Positions 56,309-64,000 of a DNA stretch of 64,000 nt are shown one piece after another. Source of the DNA: Flavihumibacter profundi (GTDB taxonomy: Bacteria; Bacteroidota; Bacteroidia; Chitinophagales; Chitinophagaceae); assembly GCF_020076305.1 (NCBI RefSeq), contig NZ_JAIQXE010000001.1, positions 124,001 to 188,000 on the forward strand, written 5' to 3'. Each line of letters begins with the position of its first letter. The first letter of the stretch is position 1. The notes below the pieces were generated by a model. It was not told the DNA's origin, searched no databases, and worked only from the letters and a program-made list of their open reading frames with translations. Made by a program: the position numbers and the translations under genes.

Positions 56309-57511
56309 TTACCGATTCAGCAACTTTTTGCCCGGAAGCATCCAGATGGCTAAAGTGCCAATGACCGACAGTAGAATTAAAGCAGTAAAACCGATAGCAT
56401 AACTGCCATTCCTGTCACGAAGCCATCCTGCTAATACAGGACCAAATGCTTCAGCTAATCCATCAACTGTTAGTATTAGTCCCATTACCCGGCCCATTAC
56501 TTTTATGCCGAATAATTCAGCAGCCATCAAAGGAATAATCATGTAATCACCACCAATGGATATGCCGAAAACCAGAACGAAAAAATACACAAGGCCGGGA
56601 GTATCCACAAAATATAGTAACAGTATGGATAAAGTGTTCAGCATGTAAATCAGCATCATTACATGTTTTTTAGGATAACGGTCAGCCAGCCACCCCATCA
56701 GCAAACGGCCAATGATACTGGCACCCAGGATACCGGAAACCACGTTCGCAGCCTGTCCCTGCGAATAATGTAAATCGAGGCTAAAGAATAATTTCAGGTT
56801 CTGGCTTACACCTGTAATCGCACCAATAGAACACATGCTGCCAAGGGCCAGGAAGTAGAAGGACTTGTTTTTTAAAATGGCGGAAAAAGGAATTGTGGGT
56901 TCACCTGCCTTTGCAGCTTTAATAACATCGCCAGGATTTTCCTTTACGAATAAGGCCATCGGTAAAGCAACAACAAGCATCAATATCCCAAGGACAACCA
57001 GGGATAAGCGCCAGTCCATTTGCTTGTTGAGCCATTTCGCAATTTGCGGAACCAGCATGCCGCCAATTCCTACGCCCAGGTAAGAAAAGCCCATTGCCTT
57101 GCCCCTTGAATTGTTGAACCACCTTGACGTCATCACCTGGTTGGGTAATGGACCGCCGCACATATATCCCAACACCATCAGCATATACAGGGAATAGAAT
57201 TCAAACAGCGAATGCATTTTGCTTAAGCCAATTACCGCAAGCCCGGAAATGACAATACCAAACAGCATCAACCGTTTCGGTCCAAAGCGATCAACGATCC
57301 ATCCTGCAGCGAAACCAAACAAGGGGCCGATGATGATTTTCCCGAATATATTTCCTGAAGTAACGGTGGCCCGGTTCCATCCAAAATCGTTAACCCAAAA
57401 ATCAAAAAAGAAGGGTAGGCCATAAAACATAATACCAATTATAGAGAACAAACTCAGGAAGCCTGTGGCGGCAACTTTATATTGCCCTATGGTAATTTTT
57501 TCTGATGGCAT
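56309..57511 (-). CDS. MFS transporter (OFA/oxalate-formate antiporter-like)
   Basis: A 400-residue inner-membrane carrier with about twelve hydrophobic segments, including IIGIMFYGLPFFFDFWV, and loop motif GWIVDRFGPKRL between helices 2 and 3, the MFS signature. It resembles the OFA subfamily. It starts 3 bases after the GH20 gene's stop and probably imports a sugar or organic acid released by that operon. Confidence 0.88.
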   Translation of the reverse strand: MPSEKITIGQYKVAATGFLSLFSIIGIMFYGLPFFFDFWVNDFGWNRATVTSGNIFGKIIIGPLFGFAAGWIVDRFGPKRLMLFGIVISGLAVIGLSKMHSLFEFYSLYMLMVLGYMCGGPLPNQVMTSRWFNNSRGKAMGFSYLGVGIGGMLVPQIAKWLNKQMDWRLSLVVLGILMLVVALPMALFVKENPGDVIKAAKAGEPTIPFSAILKNKSFYFLALGSMCSIGAITGVSQNLKLFFSLDLHYSQGQAANVVSGILGASIIGRLLMGWLADRYPKKHVMMLIYMLNTLSILLLYFVDTPGLVYFFVLVFGISIGGDYMIIPLMAAELFGIKVMGRVMGLILTVDGLAEAFGPVLAGWLRDRNGSYAIGFTALILLSVIGTLAIWMLPGKKLLNR

Positions 57512-57514
57512 GGT

Positions 57515-59683
57515 TTATTGTAAATTATTTACAATCATTCTTTCATATAATTCCTGTGCCTGGATCATCCAGGTTAAATCTTCCCGCTGGCTGGCCAAAT
57601 GGAAATACCTGTCAGGTAAATAATTGGCAGGATTGGCTATGAAACGGGTTTGGGTATATACTTCCTCTAGTTCTGTCCAGGCAAGGTGTGATGCAATCAA
57701 TGCCTTTTTTACTTCTGCAATCCCGGCATTATGTTCTGCTAAATCTTTACTGTCGTAATGTTTTAATGCTATTAATAAGCGGGGAGTTTCGGTTTGGAAT
57801 TTGTATAATGAACCGGCAAGCTTCCAGTAGTATTTATTCCGCCTGGAATTATTTTGCAGGTCTTCCAGTTTTTGTGAAAGTTCAGGGTAGTTTTTTAATG
57901 CTGATTCGGCGCGGCTGAGTTTGTCGCTATACTTTTCGCTCCATAAACCCGGTGATTTCTTATCTGGCAATTCAATCAGTTTAGAAGTATAGTCAAATTG
58001 TTTATTTTCCTGTCCTTCTGACGGAGGCAGCCAGTGCTCTACCTGCTTCATGCTCTGCAGGGCATTTTCATCATCGAATAGACTTCCTTTTTTGTATAAG
58101 GCCTCATACCATAATAATGAGCCCGCTCTCAGTTGTTCATTTAATGTGGTATAGCCTGGCAGGGATAAACCGAACTCCCTTTGCAGCCAGGCCTCATCAA
58201 ACCCTTCAAGGCTGCGGCCATTTGGCGACCAGCTGTATTCAGCTGCTGCAATAAAACCCCGCCAGTAATTTTCCATATGGGGTGATTTATCATCCCATGC
58301 TGTGCAAAGCATACCGGATATGTTTTTTTCTGCCGCCATTTGTATAAAACTCCTTATGGAAACTATACCCGATGATGCCGCACCTTTATTCCTTTCATCT
58401 GCCTGGAACAGCATGCCACCTTCGGCATTTGTAGCTGTTGCGACCATCGCCTGTAATTTGTGTTGCCTGTACCAGTCAAGGGCGAGGATATTTCCGGGTT
58501 GCCTGGCCATGGAATAGTTCCAGCGCATATACACACAGTTTTTTGGAAAATCCTGCTGCAGGCTGTCGAGGGTTGCAATGCCTTTCTTCCAGGCTTCAGT
58601 AGCCTCAGCAGCTGTAACCTCATCACTCCAGGTTGTTTTGTACAAGCCGGCATGTTGCAGTGGCATGTCATCCCAGAAGATAGGAATCCGGTTATTTTCT
58701 TTTGCGAATTCACAAACCCTTTTCAGCCAATATAAATTAAGGCTCATCATACCTTCTTTATCTGCAGTGGGTTTACATCGGGGGCATAACCCGATATTAC
58801 CAATCTCATCACCGCCAATATGCAGGTATTTTGATCCCGGTGTTGCTTTGATGGCATCCCGGTAAAGGTCGAACAGTACCTGGTAAGTGCCTTCATTCAA
58901 AGGGCAAAAGGCCCAGTGGTTCCAGGGCAATTCCCTGAGACCGGCATATTGCTCATGTTTCAGGATAAATGTAGCATGACCCAGTCCCTGCACAAGCGGG
59001 GTGATTTCAATATACCTTTCGCGGGCATATTTTGTGAGGGCCGACATTTCATCGAGGCTGATAGACTGCGGCGCGCCAACAAGGGGCTGCAGTTGGTAGC
59101 GGAGTTTATCTTCAAATTCAAATACTATTGCATTGATTTTATACCGCGCTAACCTGTCAATGCTTTCATAATAGTAATTCATGTGATCCAGGTGGTGTTT
59201 CACATCAAAATGAACAGCACGGTAACTGAGTGCAGGAAAATCAGTTATACTGCAGCTTGGCAGCGGTATATTATTATCCCTTGCATCTTCCAGTAATTGC
59301 TCCAGTGACTGGCAGCCATAGAATAACCCGGCTTCGCCTTTAGCTGTTATTTCTATACGGTCCCTGGTAATTGCAAGGATATAGCCTTCTTCAGAAGGGA
59401 GGGATGCTATTGTTTTATTAAGGATAAGGGCAACTGTTCCTTTGCCTGCAGATTTTCCAACAGGGAGTTGAGATAGCAGGGTACCTATAACCGGTAGTTT
59501 ACTATCTCCTTTGAGTAAGATGCTCACAAGGTTACCTGGCTTAAGCCCTTTTCCATTCAGTAAGTCCACTTTTTGTGGTTGGGGCAAAATTTTAAAAGGG
59601 TAGGGTAGCTGTGCCGCATAACCGCTTGAACAGACAAAGCAAATCAGTTTTAGTGCCAGAAAAAATTGAAACTTTATTTTCAT
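57515..59683 (-). CDS. Glycoside hydrolase family 20 (beta-N-acetylhexosaminidase-type)
   Basis: A 722-residue secreted protein with a signal peptide (ends about CSSGYAA). An N-terminal GH20b domain (about 30-150, EEGYILAITRDRIEITAKG, AGLFYGCQSLEQLL) precedes the catalytic TIM barrel with HIGGDE; Asp292-Glu293 are the catalytic pair, Glu293 the acid/base. A C-terminal helical extension of about 200 residues is unusual for a simple hexosaminidase. It is 50 bases downstream of the amidohydrolase gene in one operon with the MFS gene. Acts on N-acetylhexosaminides of chitin, glycoprotein or peptidoglycan origin. Confidence 0.9.
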   Translation of the reverse strand: MKIKFQFFLALKLICFVCSSGYAAQLPYPFKILPQPQKVDLLNGKGLKPGNLVSILLKGDSKLPVIGTLLSQLPVGKSAGKGTVALILNKTIASLPSEEGYILAITRDRIEITAKGEAGLFYGCQSLEQLLEDARDNNIPLPSCSITDFPALSYRAVHFDVKHHLDHMNYYYESIDRLARYKINAIVFEFEDKLRYQLQPLVGAPQSISLDEMSALTKYARERYIEITPLVQGLGHATFILKHEQYAGLRELPWNHWAFCPLNEGTYQVLFDLYRDAIKATPGSKYLHIGGDEIGNIGLCPRCKPTADKEGMMSLNLYWLKRVCEFAKENNRIPIFWDDMPLQHAGLYKTTWSDEVTAAEATEAWKKGIATLDSLQQDFPKNCVYMRWNYSMARQPGNILALDWYRQHKLQAMVATATNAEGGMLFQADERNKGAASSGIVSIRSFIQMAAEKNISGMLCTAWDDKSPHMENYWRGFIAAAEYSWSPNGRSLEGFDEAWLQREFGLSLPGYTTLNEQLRAGSLLWYEALYKKGSLFDDENALQSMKQVEHWLPPSEGQENKQFDYTSKLIELPDKKSPGLWSEKYSDKLSRAESALKNYPELSQKLEDLQNNSRRNKYYWKLAGSLYKFQTETPRLLIALKHYDSKDLAEHNAGIAEVKKALIASHLAWTELEEVYTQTRFIANPANYLPDRYFHLASQREDLTWMIQAQELYERMIVNNLQ

Positions 59684-59733
59684 GATACTTTTTTTACCCG
59701 ATCAATTAAAATTGGCCAGTGGTTGTGCCCTGT

Positions 59734-60822
59734 TTATTGGTTCATTAATTTCATGGCATTTCCCTGGTATAGCTTATTAAGGATACTGTCAGAAAGCTGA
59801 AGGCCATATAAAGGCCAGTGGTATTTGAAAAGGTCATGTTCATAAATGTGCTCATCTGCTGATTCCAGCAACCTGAAAGTTGCCTGGTAAATTTTGGTTG
59901 CAAAATCAAGCGTGCTTTTAGGATCATAACCCGCGTCACTTCCATATAATAGCCTGTCCTGGTACTTTTCAATAAATGATTTTGCATACCGGGGTACAGT
60001 TGCAATTTCCTTCAGCCGTGAAGTGATATCTGCATAAAGGTTCTGATAGTTATCCAGCATATTACCCAGGATTTCCAGGTCGTGTGAACAGTTCGCTAAA
60101 TGGCAGGCAATAAAATTAGTACCTGGGTTTTTTCTTACGGCTTCTTCAAGGGTATCTAAAAGTTGGGCATGGTTTAGTATCCCTTCCCCGGTCGTATCTA
60201 TCCGCCAGTTATAAGCATTCATTAAGCCATCATTATGTTCGTCCATAGGGAGGTACATCCAGATTGGGTCTGCAATATGTACGCTGACAGGCAATCCTAA
60301 TTCGCCACTTCTTTTCAAAAGGGGTTGCATTCTTTCATCATTCAGGTGCATGCCATATCCCGGAACGGGCCTTGAGTAATATTCCCCGATTCCCTTATCT
60401 CCTAATTCACCAACTCCTTTTGCCCCCTTCTTCTGGCATCGCTCCAGTTCTGCAATTGCATGGTCTATCCAATGATTGCCTGGTTCATCATAGCCAGTAT
60501 AATCAAATCCACACCAGATGTCAAATTTGTCAGGATAGTCAGCATACCTTGTTGCGATGTCATCAAATCCGGGTCCTGTTTCGAAAGAGAGCACAACAGA
60601 TTTTTTTACGTTGGCAGCTTCCATCCTTTTTACCAATTCATGGATGTCTGTATCGGGTTGCCAGGCATGGGCATGCATATCAATTACAGGGTGCCTGGAT
60701 TGTAAAATAGTGGTTGTGGTTGTTTTGAAGGCTGATATTGGGTGGAAGTCCTTTAGCTTTATGTTTTCCGGGGAGCCTGGTACATCTCCTAATGGTTTTG
60801 GTTTAACATCCTCAAGATTCAT
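59734..60822 (-). CDS. Amidohydrolase-2 family TIM-barrel protein
   Basis: A 362-residue metal-dependent hydrolase. The HxH metal motif lies in VIDMHAHAWQ, with later ligands in VSVHIADP, ACHLANCS and LLYGSDAGYDP. The amidohydrolase_2 superfamily includes lactonases and decarboxylases, so the reaction is unknown. It is the first gene of the operon with GH20 and MFS genes; no signal peptide is seen. Confidence 0.85.
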   Translation of the reverse strand: MNLEDVKPKPLGDVPGSPENIKLKDFHPISAFKTTTTTILQSRHPVIDMHAHAWQPDTDIHELVKRMEAANVKKSVVLSFETGPGFDDIATRYADYPDKFDIWCGFDYTGYDEPGNHWIDHAIAELERCQKKGAKGVGELGDKGIGEYYSRPVPGYGMHLNDERMQPLLKRSGELGLPVSVHIADPIWMYLPMDEHNDGLMNAYNWRIDTTGEGILNHAQLLDTLEEAVRKNPGTNFIACHLANCSHDLEILGNMLDNYQNLYADITSRLKEIATVPRYAKSFIEKYQDRLLYGSDAGYDPKSTLDFATKIYQATFRLLESADEHIYEHDLFKYHWPLYGLQLSDSILNKLYQGNAMKLMNQ

Positions 60823-61000
60823 TGCTGCTTTATTTTACACTTATCCTATAGATCGGTTACAGTATTCCCAGTTTTAATATCGGTTATTTTATTGGAATGC
60901 ATTTAGCAATATCTGTTTATATAGCCTAAAAAGCACCTGTTGCCGGTATAAATATGCCTGGCAAGTTATTTTGGAAGTATTTGCTGGTTATGTTTTACAC

Positions 61001-61043
61001 AAAAAAAGCAACAGCCCGAATTTTCGGGCTGTTGCTTTTTTTT
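61001..61043. terminator. Bidirectional rho-independent terminator
   Basis: A near-perfect inverted repeat: AAAAAAAGCAACAGCCCG (61001-61018) faces CGGGCTGTTGCTTTTTTT (61025-61042) with a 6-base centre, giving A and T runs on both sides so that it can act in both directions. It lies 53 bases after the DUF4382 stop on the minus strand. Confidence 0.9.
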
Positions 61044-61095
61044 GGGATATTTATTCCCCGTCCAACTGCGGAGAACTAAAAATGACCTGTTATAT

Positions 61096-61983
61096 TTATT
61101 TGTGCAGGATAATTTTTCCTAATTCTGTTTCTCTCCTGTTATACACTTTTACGTCATTGATTGTGCTGTCCTGGTAACCATTTTTGCCGGCAATCAAAAC
61201 GGAATAGGTGCCTTCCTTCAATCCCCTGATTTTAAATTCGCCTTCTCTTTCATGGTCAGGCAGTGCATAGGCAGTATCGGTAGAGTTGAAAGCTGTGATC
61301 ATGCCATAGGCACTATCGGGTCTGACTTTTCCTTCAATTTCACCGGTATTCCGCTTACAAAATGGTTTTACAACCGGTTTCAGCCAATAAGTGCCATCGT
61401 CAAAGCGGATCGACTTAGCCAGGTTGAAATCCAGGATTAACTGAAAGTTATTCTGTGCAATCGAATCAAGGTGTTCATTACGGATATTGATAATAAAATA
61501 GTCTTTATTACCCCTTATTTTCAATGGGGCAACTATGCTGTCGGCCATTATGCTGTTATTGCTTCCAAGGGTAATTTTTATCTGCTTTATTTTACCCTGC
61601 GGAATAAAACTTGACCCTAATAAAGTATCCAGGCCATTTCTCAAGTGCAAAAGATCGTATATGCCAGGGTGGATATCAAGCGGAGTCCATACATCGCAAT
61701 GGCCCATAGAATCTTTGACCTCCCTGTCATGGTTGCCATCCATTTCATCATCTTTATCTCCAAAGTGATGACAGGTGTCCACTTTTACATCAATACTTTT
61801 AATGTCGACCATTACATTCTCGTAATCATATGGCCCGTCTGTTAAATAAACTGAAAGTTGTGCTTTGCCTGCCGGTACAATACCATTGTTACCTGCAGAT
61901 GCTTCTTTCTGGCAGGCATAAAAAACGGTTATAGACAAAAGAATAATAACCGGCATAATTAGCTTTGCGAGCTTTGTTTTCAT
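61096..61983 (-). CDS. DUF4382 lipoprotein
   Basis: A 295-residue lipoprotein with lipobox FYAC (Cys24). The DUF4382 domain covers about residues 40-210 with QLSVYLTDGPYDYENVMVDIKSIDV, a conserved beta-rich start. A carboxypeptidase-regulatory-like beta-sandwich domain closes the protein (GEFKIRGLKEGTYSVLIAG, GYQDSTINDVKV). Asp/His-rich loops (HHFGDKDDEMDGNHD) could bind metals. Function unknown. A bidirectional terminator follows. Confidence 0.88.
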   Translation of the reverse strand: MKTKLAKLIMPVIILLSITVFYACQKEASAGNNGIVPAGKAQLSVYLTDGPYDYENVMVDIKSIDVKVDTCHHFGDKDDEMDGNHDREVKDSMGHCDVWTPLDIHPGIYDLLHLRNGLDTLLGSSFIPQGKIKQIKITLGSNNSIMADSIVAPLKIRGNKDYFIINIRNEHLDSIAQNNFQLILDFNLAKSIRFDDGTYWLKPVVKPFCKRNTGEIEGKVRPDSAYGMITAFNSTDTAYALPDHEREGEFKIRGLKEGTYSVLIAGKNGYQDSTINDVKVYNRRETELGKIILHK

Positions 61984-62308
61984 GATAATTGATTAACGGT
62001 TTTGAAATTGACTGATTGGGTTACTTAAATAAAAAAATATAGCAGGGTAGAATTATAGATTCATTTGTCAATATTAGTTACCTCATTGATATGCTGAAGG
62101 AAGACCCGATTAATTATGGTATAGGATAATCTATCATCCAATAGTAAATAGGACAAAAAAGATGCCATTGTCCTTTCGAAAAATATCTTTTCGATAAAGT
62201 GTCAGCAGATTGATTTTTTTTAGGTTAATCCTAACAAATCGGTTTGTTAAATGCAATTAATTGGATCAGATGAAAATTTATATATTTATTTAGTTGTAAT
62301 ACCTGGGA
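61984..62308. other. Intergenic region with palindromes, divergent promoters
   Basis: No coding frame found. It carries two overlapping inverted repeats: TTAGG-TTAAT-CCTAA (62220-62234) and TAACAAATCGGTTTGTTA (62232-62249, perfect 7-bp arms, 4-bp centre), a TetR-operator-like symmetry, about 60 bp upstream of the first possible start of the flippase-like gene. Confidence 0.5.
62232..62249. promoter_or_regulatory. Perfect palindrome TAACAAATCGGTTTGTTA
   Basis: An 18-bp inverted repeat (7-bp arms, TCGG centre) of the size and symmetry of TetR/AcrR-type operators. No regulator gene is visible next to it. Only the symmetry is seen; the factor is unknown. Confidence 0.4.
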
Positions 62309-63400
62309 TTGGGGTTGGCCAATGTTAAATTTATTTCCGTGTCAGTTATAAATAACAATAACATATTTACTTTCCGTGAGGGAAGGGTGAAATCCAGGTC
62401 GTGGATATTATTTTTTATTTTCTTCCTTATGGTTTTTGGGTTCGTTGTGTATTATTTTTCGGAAATAAAAACAGAAATCAGGCTTCTTGGTAAGGTGGAT
62501 ATAATCTGGTTGATTGTTGCTGTTGTTGCCCAAATCCTCACTTATTTATTCACTGCCATTATTTACAGATTATTATTAAGTGCTCAAAAATTGAAGCAAT
62601 TACCCAAACTCCTGGATATTCTTAAAGCTTCTGTTATTTCCCTGTTTTTCAATCAAATCGTACCCAGTGCCGAAATAAGTGGCAATACTTTTATTTTCAA
62701 TTTCCTTTCTAAACTCAATATTAGGGTAGCGCAAATTATTTCCCTGATATTGGCGGAACTGCTGATTTATTACGCAGCTATGGAGGCGATAATTTTATTA
62801 TTACTGTTTGCCTGCCTGTTTTTTAATAAGGTACAAACTGTTTTTATTGGCACACTTGCTGCAGGATTAGCTATTTACCTTGTTTTTGGAGCCTTGATAT
62901 CACTTGCCGGAAGGAAAAAATCCCTTTTGTTTATCTATAAAAAGATTAAAAGGATGAAGCATATTAAAAAGTTGTTTGAAAATATTGTCCAGACGATTCA
63001 GCAACAGGGAATTTCAAAAGAAGATGTAAGGCTGTCAAAGTTCCTGAAGCACAATAAAATAACAGTATTAAATAACTTTCTCGTTCAGTTGCTACTTGTT
63101 GCTGCGGATGTATTTACCTTGTTTGCGCTATTTTATGGATTGGGTATTCACGTTTCGCTTTTTGTTGTGTTGCTTGGTTTCATATGTGCCCGTATTATTT
63201 GCTTAATCCCACTTTTACCTGGTGGCCTCATTCTTTATGAAAGCAGCATGAGTTTCTTTTTTGTAAGTCTTGGTATTCCTTTGGGGACAGCAATAATAGT
63301 AACGCTTATCTACAGGTTTTTGTCATTTTGGGCACCTATGCCCATTGGGTTATTCTTATACAGGAAATGGCTTAAGGGTGATTTTGGTGTAATTAAATAA
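62309..63400 (+). CDS. Flippase-like (lysylphosphatidylglycerol synthase TM-domain/UPF0104) membrane protein
   Basis: A protein of up to 363 residues with about eight hydrophobic segments (WILFFIFFLMVFGFVVYYF, LILAELLIYYAAMEAIILLLLF, FVVLLGFICARIICLIPLLPGGLILYE). Family motifs are FNQIVPSAEISGN and PLLPGGLILYESSMSFFF. The family transports or flips lipids or isoprenoid-linked groups. No ATG is available before the first helix: candidates are TTG 62309, GTG 62339 and GTG 62387, the last just after a purine-rich GAGGGAAG. The true start is therefore uncertain. Confidence 0.8.
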   Translation: MGLANVKFISVSVINNNNIFTFREGRVKSRSWILFFIFFLMVFGFVVYYFSEIKTEIRLLGKVDIIWLIVAVVAQILTYLFTAIIYRLLLSAQKLKQLPKLLDILKASVISLFFNQIVPSAEISGNTFIFNFLSKLNIRVAQIISLILAELLIYYAAMEAIILLLLFACLFFNKVQTVFIGTLAAGLAIYLVFGALISLAGRKKSLLFIYKKIKRMKHIKKLFENIVQTIQQQGISKEDVRLSKFLKHNKITVLNNFLVQLLLVAADVFTLFALFYGLGIHVSLFVVLLGFICARIICLIPLLPGGLILYESSMSFFFVSLGIPLGTAIIVTLIYRFLSFWAPMPIGLFLYRKWLKGDFGVIK

Positions 63401-63421
63401 TGAATCTTCTGTACTATTCTA

Positions 63422-64000
63422 TTAATAACAATCAACCCCATTACAATCTGATGATTTGCTTTCCGTTTCTAATGTCACATGTTGAATATTTTCATGCGCG
63501 AATAAGTGCTTAAGCTGCTCTTTTATTTGTTGCGCCTTCCGCATGTCTGCTTGTTCGTCGATAACAATATGGGCTGTCAGCGCATTTCTTGTGGTACCTA
63601 TGGCCCAAACGTGTAAATGATGAATATCGATTACTCCATTGATTTTCAGGGCGATTTCTTTTAGTTTGTCGATGTTGATATTTTCAGGTACTCCATCCAT
63701 GGAAAGTCGAAGGCTGTTTTTCAAAAGGTTCCAGGTACTTGCTATAATAACTAAACAAATTATAATGCTTAGTAAAGGATCAATCCAGTAAATTTTGGTA
63801 AAATATATTATAATGCCGCCAACTACCATGCCTAATGAAACTATTGCATCAGATGCTAAATGAAGAAAAGCACTTTTAAGATTTATGTCGGTCTCTTTAT
63901 CCTTAAAAAACATAAAAGCGGATATTCCGTTGATTACGATCCCAATTGCTGCAATAATAGCAATTGTTTTGCCAGGCAACTCCTGGGTATATTTGAACCT
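63422..64000 (-). CDS. Cation diffusion facilitator (CDF) transporter, C-terminal part
   Basis: The gene begins beyond the right edge; 193 codons minus the N-terminus are visible. The first codons on the minus strand read RFKYTQELPGKT, a typical CDF loop. Then come membrane helices TIAIIAAIGIVINGISAF and AFLHLASDAIVSLGMVVGGIIIYF with HLASDA (the family HxxxD metal-site motif), followed by the cytoplasmic domain with IDIHHLHVWAIG. It exports Zn2+, Cd2+ or Co2+ in exchange for protons. It is convergent with the flippase-like gene. Confidence 0.92.
   Translation of the reverse strand, partial: RFKYTQELPGKTIAIIAAIGIVINGISAFMFFKDKETDINLKSAFLHLASDAIVSLGMVVGGIIIYFTKIYWIDPLLSIIICLVIIASTWNLLKNSLRLSMDGVPENINIDKLKEIALKINGVIDIHHLHVWAIGTTRNALTAHIVIDEQADMRKAQQIKEQLKHLFAHENIQHVTLETESKSSDCNGVDCY

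Noticed and set aside
1-64000. CRISPR arrays, tRNA, rRNA genes and prophage
   Set aside because: No direct-repeat/spacer arrays, cloverleaf or rRNA-like stretches or phage structural genes were recognised by eye.

Overview
The window is chromosomal DNA of a Bacteroidota bacterium, most likely family Chitinophagaceae (inferred from gene content, not from a marker tree). The signs are a SusC/SusD pair, a type B type-IX-secretion C-terminal domain (CHU_C type), many Bac-type lipoproteins, TAnnTTTG-like -7 promoter boxes, DUF6132/YgaP-like sulfur genes and several glycoside hydrolases. I see no rRNA, tRNA, CRISPR array, prophage or insertion sequence.

Layout. 1-7.1 kb: the end of ispD, then a tight minus-strand operon (Gfo/Idh/MocA oxidoreductase, polyprenyl glycosylphosphotransferase, M1 peptidase, FemAB/GNAT-like protein) and an L,D-transpeptidase-like protein, suggesting envelope and polysaccharide work. 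7.4-15.4 kb: a small outer-membrane barrel, a lipoprotein joining four SprB-like repeats to a c-type heme domain, a T9SS type B secreted protein, a ChrA transporter convergent with a ClC channel, a 770-bp gene-poor stretch, an NTF2-like lipoprotein and a DUF3592-like protein. 15.6-22.1 kb: an unusual acyl-CoA operon in which an acetyl-CoA synthetase is fused to a pyruvate dehydrogenase E1-alpha subunit, followed by a zinc-ribbon protein, E1-beta, E2 and an acyl carrier protein; an alpha/beta hydrolase and a coiled-coil protein face it.

22.2-42.6 kb: SGNH esterase and GH95 fucosidase; the Mla lipid transporter (MlaE-MlaF-MlaD); SusC/SusD; an operon of a giant VCBS/ASPIC lipoprotein, an SDR, a 3-hydroxyacyl-CoA dehydrogenase and a double SGNH hydrolase; then a flavin amine oxidase and a nitrilase-family hydrolase.

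42.7-52.7 kb: a sulfane-sulfur and efflux locus: CstB-like persulfide dioxygenase/rhodanese, cytochrome c, YgaP/DUF6132-type membrane proteins, rhodanese, TolC-adaptor-RND pump, a small unknown protein and thioredoxin. Four promoters in this locus carry a Crp/Fnr-like palindrome (TGTAAC-N4-GTTACA type) whose centre lies exactly 29.5 bp upstream of the -7 box, i.e. near -41.5. One of these operators is the tip of a perfect 23-bp-stem hairpin. The locus therefore looks like a single regulon controlled by one Crp/Fnr-type activator, whose gene is not in the window.

52.6-64 kb: GH127-type enzyme, PepSY-like protein, alpha/beta esterase, an MFS transporter-GH20-amidohydrolase operon, a DUF4382 lipoprotein, a flippase-like membrane protein with a non-ATG start, and the end of a CDF metal transporter gene running off the window.
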